Shown: piece after piece, positions 58,065 through 64,000 of the stretch
How positions within the stretch are numbered: the stretch's first letter is position 1
Layout of the letters: every line of letters begins with the position of its first letter
NCBI GenBank assembly: GCA_002162675.1
Contig: MAAE01000024.1
Span: 16,484-80,483, forward strand
Source of the DNA: Colwellia sp. 39_35_sub15_T18
GTDB taxonomy: Bacteria; Pseudomonadota; Gammaproteobacteria; Enterobacterales; Alteromonadaceae
Reading direction: 5' to 3'
Length of the DNA: 64,000 nucleotides
Program-made: the position numbers and the translations under genes
Notes under the pieces: model-generated
The model's input: only the letters and a program-made list of their open reading frames with translations
Told to the model about the DNA's origin: nothing
Database searches by the model: none

Positions 58065-58292
58065 AACAATTCTCCACTGAATTGACGAAAAAGATAAAAA
58101 GTTAATTAAAGTCTTACACTATCCTATGATACAGCAAGATGCGAATTTCACCTTGCCATAACATGGCACTATATTTATAGTTCGAGACATTCTACACTGC
58201 CCACTATTGAAACTAAAAGTTAAAATGAAATATAACTTAGAAGTTTTCACTCCTATATTCACAACAATATTATAAGATTATAAGGATTCTAC

Positions 58293-59102
58293 ATGCGCAC
58301 TGCTTTTTATATTTCTGATGGCACAGCTATTACTTCTGAGGTTTTCGGCCATGCTTTGTTGTCATTATTTCCCACTGAGTTTGAACATCAAACTATTCCC
58401 TTTGTTGAAACCGCAGAAAAAGCGCTTGATGTTAAAAAGAAAATTAATAAAGTCTGTGCTCGCTCTAATGAGCCGGCTTTAGTTTTTCATACCTTTGTTA
58501 ATAACGAAATTCGTGAAATTATCGACAGTTGTGATGGTATTATTTACAATTTTTTAGAGCACTTTGTTGCGCCACTTGAACAGCAACTAGACATGAAAGC
58601 TAAGCCTAAAGCGCACAGAACTCATAGCATTCATGAAAACAGTTATGACTACCGCATAGAAGCGGTTAATTATGCGCTAGCCAATGACGATGGCTCGGTG
58701 GTCACTAATTATGAAGAGGCGGATGTTATTTTGGTGGGGGTATCACGCTCAGGCAAAACCCCAAGCTCTCTGTATTTAGCCCTACAATATGGCATTAAAG
58801 CGGCTAATTATCCTTTTACCGATGATGATATGGATGAGCTAACATTACCTGCCTTCTTAAAACCTCATAAAAAGAAACTTTTTGGCTTAACTATTGATGC
58901 GAAGCGACTAATCGATGTTCGAGAAGGCAGAATGTCAAACTCTAAATACGCCTCAGCTAGGCAGTGTCGTATGGAAGTTCGAGAAGTCGAAAAGCTTTAC
59001 AAAAAAGAGAAAATTCCTTTTATCAATACCACTAAATTTTCAGTAGAAGAAATCACCGCAAAAATATTAAGTGAAACTGGGCTGCAACGGTATAAATACT
59101 AA
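58293..59102 (+). CDS. ppsR: PEP synthase regulatory protein (bifunctional kinase/pyrophosphorylase)
   Basis: PpsR phosphorylates a threonine of PpsA using ADP and removes it by phosphorolysis, switching the enzyme off and on. The 269-residue DUF299 protein starts [20 protein letters not shown] and has the P-loop-like motif [15 protein letters not shown] and [16 protein letters not shown]. It is divergent from ppsA across 228 bases and precedes a DAHP synthase gene, the E. coli order apart from two intervening genes. Confidence 0.95.
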   Translation: MRTAFYISDGTAITSEVFGHALLSLFPTEFEHQTIPFVETAEKALDVKKKINKVCARSNEPALVFHTFVNNEIREIIDSCDGIIYNFLEHFVAPLEQQLDMKAKPKAHRTHSIHENSYDYRIEAVNYALANDDGSVVTNYEEADVILVGVSRSGKTPSSLYLALQYGIKAANYPFTDDDMDELTLPAFLKPHKKKLFGLTIDAKRLIDVREGRMSNSKYASARQCRMEVREVEKLYKKEKIPFINTTKFSVEEITAKILSETGLQRYKY

Positions 59103-59104
59103 TT

Positions 59105-59136
59105 TGCCTTTTTGTTGATGATAAATGAAAAAGGCA
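59105..59136 (+). terminator. possible terminator after ppsR
   Basis: TGCCTTTTT and AAAAAGGCA form a 9-bp stem with a 14-base loop two bases after the stop. There is no T tract beyond it, so termination is uncertain. Confidence 0.4.
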
Positions 59137-59396
59137 TATCCCATCCTCAGGGTTTTTATTCAACCTAAAGGCAGCAATAAGCTCATAGCGGTCGGTGGCA
59201 AATCAACTGCATTAGTAAGAACAATTTACTGGTAATATCACTGAGCAACGACATTATTTTTGTACAAACATTACAAGTACAAAATTAGTCAATTCCCATT
59301 GTGGAATCAAAATAAAATAACAATGAAAGAACATTTTTATTGTTTATCAAGCCTTAAGTGAGGAATGAAATCTTTTTTGGAAAAGGAAAGTCATAA

Positions 59397-59882
59397 ATGA
59401 AATGCTTTAGTTTGAAGTGGTTTTTTGTAGGTGTTATTGGATTACCCCTTTTAATTGTCTTTTATATATTTTTATTGAGTGATGATTTATCAGTAGATGG
59501 TCAAATTAATGCAAAAGTGCATAGGGCATTTTGTAATCCTATTTGGCCTATTGAGGTTGAGATTTCTAATAACACCTTTCAAACTATTAAACGTGTAACG
59601 TTTGATTTAGAACTTTTTAAAGATAACATCTCGGTCAATAAGATAGTCAATATATCGAAAGTTTTTTCTCGTCAGCTAGAACCATTCCACTCTAGTCGGT
59701 TGTGTTTTAGTGATACCTATATCCAGAAGGCGTTTGGTGTGTATGGCATATCTGACTCATATCTGAAAAAAAACAAAGAAATAACGTCTCAAAAGATAGT
59801 TGACTCAGGTCTATTCTCAACATTCGCAAATACACATGAAGTCTTTGTTGCTAATGTTCAGGTCGAGTACTTGCCAGACTAA
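59397..59882 (+). CDS. orphan membrane-anchored protein, unknown
   Basis: A 161-residue protein with an N-terminal hydrophobic anchor (WFFVGVIGLPLLIVFYIFLL) and a probably periplasmic beta-rich domain containing three cysteines (HRAFCNPIWPIEVEISNN, SRLCFSD). The phrase IEVEISNNTFQTIKRVTFDL resembles domains with paired beta strands, but I recognise no family. It lies between ppsR and the DAHP synthase gene and overlaps the next gene tail to tail by 32 bases. It is probably an acquired or lineage-specific gene. Confidence 0.65.
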   Translation: MKCFSLKWFFVGVIGLPLLIVFYIFLLSDDLSVDGQINAKVHRAFCNPIWPIEVEISNNTFQTIKRVTFDLELFKDNISVNKIVNISKVFSRQLEPFHSSRLCFSDTYIQKAFGVYGISDSYLKKNKEITSQKIVDSGLFSTFANTHEVFVANVQVEYLPD

Positions 59883-60414
59883 ACGAACCTAACGTAGGTG
59901 AGCGGTGCCAAGTTTTATTATCAAAACTAAATAACAGGCCAAACAAAGTGTTTTTTACGTTTAAATTCCGCGTATCGAAACAACGCCATGAAAGAACAGT
60001 TTTAATTCTTTTAATTAAGGCAGAGTGCGACTTTGCTATGGGAAGTAGGAAGCTTTCGAGAGAATTAGGGTAGGACTCTATGCCGTATTCATACCCTTCT
60101 TTTCTCGTAAGTTCTTCATGCGTTTCCGCTTTTTCACCTTCTTTCGGTTTTAGGCCTTGGGATATTTTACTTAATATGTCTGGAATTTTCCTTGGAATAT
60201 TTACATGTTTAGAGACAACAATAATATCCATAGGGCATTGACGATAATACTTTTTATCTGGCTCTCGTTCAACGAAAGAAATAGTAAAGTCAACGCCTCC
60301 TTCACTAACACAAATGTCTTTAATTTCTTGAGCTTTGGGGCCATCAACCTCTTCAGTTACTGAAAGTTCAGCGAAATAAACCGAATACTCATACTTAATA
60401 TATAGTGTTTTCAT
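59851..60414 (-). CDS. orphan soluble protein, unknown
   Basis: A 187-residue protein starting MKTLYIKYEYSVYFAELSV with AGGA five bases before the ATG at 60414; a longer frame to 60459 lacks such a site. It contains acidic and lysine-rich stretches (LKPKEGEKAETHEELTRK). The last 40 residues are basic and aromatic (RIKTVLSWRCFDTRNLNV) and unlike the rest, so the frame may have been extended by a lost stop. No family is recognised. Confidence 0.55.
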   Translation of the reverse strand: MKTLYIKYEYSVYFAELSVTEEVDGPKAQEIKDICVSEGGVDFTISFVEREPDKKYYRQCPMDIIVVSKHVNIPRKIPDILSKISQGLKPKEGEKAETHEELTRKEGYEYGIESYPNSLESFLLPIAKSHSALIKRIKTVLSWRCFDTRNLNVKNTLFGLLFSFDNKTWHRSPTLGSFSLASTRPEH

Positions 60415-60821
60415 AAAGTCCTTGTAAGTTATACAACTATTAGAACGCACAAATGACACTTTCTATAGAACTATTTTGCCTTTTGTTGACGTAAATAAAC
60501 GTTTGAACATTACTCAATTCGTTCATAAAAAGAGTAACCTTTTTGCTATGTTCTTACCAGCAGCACGACTTGGTTAATTCTTTTTAAGCAGTAATGAATT
60601 AGAAATAAATGACCACTTTTAGCACTTTGAAGTCATCTCTATTCAACTTCGTGACTGGCGGCTTTGGTGGCTTTAGCGACTGTCGGGTTTGATCCAATAC
60701 AAATTAGATGTCTAAATCAGTTCACTTTAGCCGTTAATTTAGCTATGTTAGCGGCCATAATTTAGTTTATCCAAGTACAAGCGCTTCGAGTACGAGCGCC
60801 TTATAGAAGCATACAAATTTC
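60415..60821. other. 407-bp spacer upstream of the DAHP synthase gene
   Basis: No gene and no TyrR or TrpR box could be identified. A small stem GCGCT/AGCGC at 60781-60799 lies 22 bases before the start codon and could affect translation. The start codon itself has only a weak ribosome binding site. Confidence 0.4.
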
Positions 60822-61868
60822 ATGACTATTAAAACCGATGAATTACGCACAAGTTTAATTGAAAACTTAGTGTCTCCTGCGCAACTAGCAGAGCAAATAC
60901 CTTTAAATCAAGACACTGCCGACTTTATTATGCAAAGTCGACAAGAAATTGAAGCGATTATCAGTGGTGAAGACAAACGCTTGTTAGTCATAATTGGCCC
61001 TTGCTCTATTCATGATACCCATGCTGCTATTGATTATGCCCAACGCCTGAAAAAATTGCGCGATAAATACAGTAATGAATTACTCATTGTTATGCGCGTT
61101 TATTTTGAGAAACCACGTACTACAGTGGGTTGGAAAGGATTAATTAGCGATCCAGATTTAGATAAATCATTCCATGTTGCTAAAGGTTTAAACCTTGCGC
61201 GTCAACTGTTGGTAGATATCAATAACATGGGTTTGCCCGCTGGTACCGAGTTTTTAGATATGGTTACCGGTCAGTATATTTCTGATTTGATCAGCTGGGG
61301 CGCTATTGGCGCTCGCACCACAGAAAGCCAAGTACACAGAGAATTAGCTTCCGCACTTTCTTGCCCTGTTGGTTTTAAAAATGGTACTGACGGCAATGTT
61401 AAAATAGCATTAGACGCTATTAAAGCCGCAAGCGTACCTCATGTACTTTATTCGCCCGACAAAAGTGGCCAAATGTGTATTTATCGTACCCATGGTAACC
61501 CTTTTGCCCATGTTATTTTACGTGGTGGTAAAGTACCCAATTATCATCAAGAAGATATTCAAGAAACTTGTGAAAAATTAGCCCAAGCACAGCTTCAACA
61601 AAGCATTATGGTTGATTGCAGTCATGGTAATAGCTTTAAAGATCATAACAAACAGATTGATGTTGCTCGCTCGCTTGCCCAGCAAATTAACCAAGGTGAG
61701 CAAAGTATTTTTGGGGTGATGATTGAAAGTTTCATTGAAGCGGGTAATCAAACCGTAAAAGCTGATATACCTCTTGTTTACGGCCAAAGTATCACCGATG
61801 CTTGTGTTGACCTAACGGTTAGTGAAGATATTTTAGCCATATTGGCTGCTGCCGTTAAACAAAGATAA
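60822..61868 (+). CDS. aroH: 3-deoxy-7-phosphoheptulonate (DAHP) synthase, class I
   Basis: It joins PEP and erythrose 4-phosphate in the first step of the shikimate pathway. The 348-residue protein has the AroFGH blocks LLVIIGPCSIHDTHAA, VYFEKPRTTVGWKGLISDP, GAIGARTTESQVHRELAS and MVDCSHGNSFKDH (metal ligands cysteine and histidine). The position after ppsR matches E. coli aroH, the tryptophan-sensitive form, but feedback type cannot be read with certainty. PEP made by PpsA is its substrate, a plausible reason for the conserved neighbourhood. Confidence 0.94.
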   Translation: MTIKTDELRTSLIENLVSPAQLAEQIPLNQDTADFIMQSRQEIEAIISGEDKRLLVIIGPCSIHDTHAAIDYAQRLKKLRDKYSNELLIVMRVYFEKPRTTVGWKGLISDPDLDKSFHVAKGLNLARQLLVDINNMGLPAGTEFLDMVTGQYISDLISWGAIGARTTESQVHRELASALSCPVGFKNGTDGNVKIALDAIKAASVPHVLYSPDKSGQMCIYRTHGNPFAHVILRGGKVPNYHQEDIQETCEKLAQAQLQQSIMVDCSHGNSFKDHNKQIDVARSLAQQINQGEQSIFGVMIESFIEAGNQTVKADIPLVYGQSITDACVDLTVSEDILAILAAAVKQR

Positions 61869-61890
61869 TAAGCATCTATCCCGCTTAAAA

Positions 61891-61995
61891 TATTTACCAC
61901 AGAGAGTACCGAAGTCACCGCACTACACCGAGAATAATACATTCTCTGTGTAGACTCAAACAGCCTCTGTGGAGCATTGCGCCTCGGCAGTGAAT
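61891..61995. repeat. CACCGAG intergenic palindrome family, copy 5, inverted orientation
   Basis: TATTTACCACAGAGAGTACC begins the element and CCTCGGCAGTGAATA ends it, the reverse complement of the ends of copies 1, 3 and 4. ATTCTCTGTGTAGACTC in the middle matches the inner arm of copy 3. It lies 22 bases after the DAHP synthase stop. Confidence 0.7.
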
Positions 61996-62083
61996 AATGT
62001 CGATAATCACGAGTTAAAATCCCCTACGGTTATCCCCTCGTAATACCTTTTGTAATACCTCTTGTAATGTTTTCTTCATTTAC

Positions 62084-62101
62084 TTGACATAAAAACGTCA
62101 C
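62084..62101 (+). promoter_or_regulatory. possible PhoB-type box upstream of the lipoprotein gene
   Basis: TTGACAT-AAAA-ACGTCAC has the 7-4-7 layout of a Pho box and matches about five of seven bases in each half. Related heptamers (TTGTAAT, TCTTCAT) precede it at 11-base spacing. It is 77 bases before the start codon. The TTGACA could also simply be a -35 hexamer. Confidence 0.3.
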
Positions 62102-62178
62102 TTCTTACTTTTACACTCTATCAGTTTTTAAATAATTCAAACTCATAGAACTCAAACTTATAGTAAGTAGGATAGAAG

Positions 62179-64000
62179 ATGTCTATAAAAAAATCAGTTA
62201 TTGCTTTGTCGCTCATATCACTATTGTCTGCTTGCCAATTTGATGGTGATGATGGCGAACAAGGTGAAGTTGGCACGCAAGGTGAGCAAGGCCAAATCGG
62301 TGAACAAGGTACTGCGGGCGAAAATGCTATTCAGAATGTCCGCGTTGAAGTCGTCGGTCGTTTTAGCGCTGGTGGTAGTGAAATAGCCGGTAAAAGTGCC
62401 GCAGAAATTGTTCAGTTTCATCAATCATCAACCTCAGCTTTTGCCGTTAATAGTGCCAGCAATCAAATAGAAGTGATCTCTTTAAGTAACTTATCTACCA
62501 CCGAAGTTGGCTCACCTGTTACCGACACTAGTCTGTCATCAACGGCTTTTGCTTTTGCCGATGAAGTTGACGTATTATTGGCCGATAATTCTTTAGAAAC
62601 AATTACTTTAGGTGCCGCTAACTCTATTGCTATTTTTGAAGATACCTTAGCCATTGCTGTGCAAGCAACGGATAAAACACAAAGTGGTGCGGTATTATTT
62701 TATCAACTAGATAACCAAGGTGCTGGTACTTTTATTAAAGCCGTAAAAGTAGGCGCTCTACCCGATATGGTCACCTTTAGTCCTGATGGTAAAAAAGTAT
62801 TAATAGCTAATGAAGGCGAGCCAAACAGCGATTATAGTATTGACCCTGAAGGTTCAGTTTCTATTATCAATGTTATTGATACCGTACCCGCAGATTTGAG
62901 TGAAACCATTAATTTATCTTCCGACATCATCTTTAGCAGTGACTTACTTGATGATGAAGATTTTGATACTGATGCCAAACGGATAGCGTTATTAACAGCA
63001 TCGGGCCTAAAATTAGCCGGTCCAGCAAGCACAACATTAGCGCAAAGTTTAGAGCCAGAATACATTAGTGTTAGTCAAGACAGCAAAATGGCTTTTGTCT
63101 CGTTACAAGAAAACAATGCCATTGGTATTATTAATTTAGAGAACAATACCATTGAAATTAAACCGCTAGGGTTTAAAAACTGGAATGACTCGCAACTAGA
63201 TTTCACTAACAAAGACGAAATTGCTTCCTTTGAAAATGTTGAAAACTTATACGGCATGTATCAACCAGACACCATCACGTCTTACCAATGGAATGGCGCT
63301 ACTTTTGTGTTGTCGGCCAATGAAGGTGACTCACGTGATTATGATGGTTACTCTGAAGAAGTTAGAGTAAAAGATATTATTGATCCAGACGAAATCAACA
63401 AAGCCTTATCGACTGAATTACAAGCCTTCTATGATGCCAGTGGTGGAACAAATGGCTTAGGTCGTTTGAAAGTAACCACCGCTTTAGGTGATGCTGACAA
63501 TGATGGTATTTACGAAGGACTATATGCTTATGGTGCACGTTCATTTTCAATTTGGGATCAGAGCATAAACCTTGTTTTTGACTCAGGTGATGACTTTGGT
63601 AAGATTTCAGCGTCGGTTTTAGGCGATAATTTCAATAGCACTCATACTAAAAACAAGGGTGATAATCGCTCTGATGATAAAGGCGGTGAGCCCGAGGCAA
63701 TCGCAGTAGGTAAAATTGGTGACAGAACTTATGGTTTTATTGCCAGTGAACGCTCAGGTGACTTATTCATTTATGATATCACCAACCCATTTAATGTCAG
63801 CTTTTCAGCGTTTTATAACAACCGCGATTTTAGCGTTGATTATGAATTAGATGATGATTTAGAAAATCCATGTGACACCAATGAAGGTATGGATTGTAGC
63901 ATGATAGAAAATGCGGGTGATTTAGGGCCTGAAAGCATTAAATTTGTCGCTAGCGAGCAAAGCCCAAATGGCATGCCATTACTTATTATTGGTAATGAAG
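62179..64000 (+). CDS. choice-of-anchor I family lipoprotein with collagen-like N-terminal segment; 3' end cut by window edge
   Basis: About 607 residues are visible. A lipoprotein signal peptide (ALSLISLLSACQF, lipobox LSAC, lipidated Cys19) is followed by aspartates and a short Gly-X-Y run (GEQGEVGTQGEQ and similar to about residue 50). A long beta-propeller-like region then follows with family blocks of the choice-of-anchor I proteins, often annotated as alkaline-phosphatase-like: PDMVTFSPDGKKVLIANEGE, AFVSLQENNAIGIIN, VLSANEGDSRDYDGYSEE and GGEPEAIAVGKIGDRTYGFI. It is a cell-surface or periplasmic protein, probably calcium-binding from its many acidic loops. The catalytic activity is not established. 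Confidence 0.88.
   Translation, partial: MSIKKSVIALSLISLLSACQFDGDDGEQGEVGTQGEQGQIGEQGTAGENAIQNVRVEVVGRFSAGGSEIAGKSAAEIVQFHQSSTSAFAVNSASNQIEVISLSNLSTTEVGSPVTDTSLSSTAFAFADEVDVLLADNSLETITLGAANSIAIFEDTLAIAVQATDKTQSGAVLFYQLDNQGAGTFIKAVKVGALPDMVTFSPDGKKVLIANEGEPNSDYSIDPEGSVSIINVIDTVPADLSETINLSSDIIFSSDLLDDEDFDTDAKRIALLTASGLKLAGPASTTLAQSLEPEYISVSQDSKMAFVSLQENNAIGIINLENNTIEIKPLGFKNWNDSQLDFTNKDEIASFENVENLYGMYQPDTITSYQWNGATFVLSANEGDSRDYDGYSEEVRVKDIIDPDEINKALSTELQAFYDASGGTNGLGRLKVTTALGDADNDGIYEGLYAYGARSFSIWDQSINLVFDSGDDFGKISASVLGDNFNSTHTKNKGDNRSDDKGGEPEAIAVGKIGDRTYGFIASERSGDLFIYDITNPFNVSFSAFYNNRDFSVDYELDDDLENPCDTNEGMDCSMIENAGDLGPESIKFVASEQSPNGMPLLIIGNE

Noticed and set aside
59397..60459. Orphan genes considered as integron cassettes
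   Set aside because: I could not find paired attC core sites around them, and they are in opposite orientations.

Overview
This is a 64-kb AT-rich chromosomal window from a marine gammaproteobacterium. I infer Alteromonadales, probably Colwellia or a close relative. The inference rests on gene content (NAD-specific giant glutamate dehydrogenase, acnD/prpF-type methylcitrate cycle, DUF1302/DUF1329 envelope genes, prc-proQ-msrC order), on AT-rich spacers, and on two families of intergenic palindromes. No rRNA, phage, insertion sequence or CRISPR array was seen. It is mostly a housekeeping chromosome with a few accessory patches.

Layout. 1-4.2 kb: 3'-truncated gdhB. 4.7-6.2 kb: two response regulators, one with an HPt domain, without a kinase nearby. 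6.4-13.5 kb: an envelope cassette transcribed leftward, DUF1302 barrel-like protein, DUF1329 protein, YCF48 beta-propeller and RND/MMPL transporter, preceded by two boxes resembling FadR operators. 13.9-18.3 kb: DUF2835, pepN, nhaC. 18.6-22.3 kb: prc, proQ, an unknown acidic protein and msrC, an arrangement close to that of E. coli. 22.4-23.9 kb: two secreted proteins (SIMPL, DUF2057). 24.0-30.9 kb: the propionate (2-methylcitrate) operon prpR-prpB-prpC-acnD-prpF, with a pair of TTGTCGACA operators around its promoter and one palindromic element on each side of acnD. 31.1-32.2 kb: a tRNA operon, Ala(GGC) and three identical Glu(TTC), with its promoter and terminator. 32.4-38.0 kb: yvcK-like gene, a repeat-filled convergent spacer, dcd, mrp and metG. 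38.3-39.5 kb: rcsF-like and trmO. 39.6-48.1 kb: an amidohydrolase, a SlyD-like isomerase, a DMT transporter, sbcCD and ybaK. 48.1-50.8 kb: a deletion scar joining fdhD and formate dehydrogenase remnants next to fhs. 51.0-55.5 kb: a small accessory block (membrane protein, LysR/oxidoreductase pair, ClbS-like protein, HAD hydrolase, LysE exporter). 55.7-61.9 kb: ppsA/ppsR and DAHP synthase, interrupted by two orphan genes. 62.2 kb to the end: 5' part of a large lipoprotein with a collagen-like start.

How the genes work together. AcnD and PrpF replace PrpD for 2-methylcitrate dehydration, so with PrpC and PrpB they form a nearly complete propionyl-CoA route under a GntR repressor; no prpE is present here. 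PpsA, its regulator PpsR and DAHP synthase link pyruvate to PEP and to aromatic amino acids. GdhB and YvcK also bear on carbon/nitrogen balance. SbcCD, Dcd, MetG, TrmO, YbaK, ProQ and Prc are core information-processing or quality-control functions.

The most unusual features are repeats. Both convergent genes in the yvcK/dcd interval have copies of their own 3' ends in the shared spacer: five 91-bp tandem units for dcd and one 165-bp-offset copy for yvcK. Two further palindrome families are scattered in spacers. No single undescribed defence or biosynthetic system is convincingly present; the best candidates for undescribed biology are the envelope cassette with its operator-like boxes and the palindrome families.
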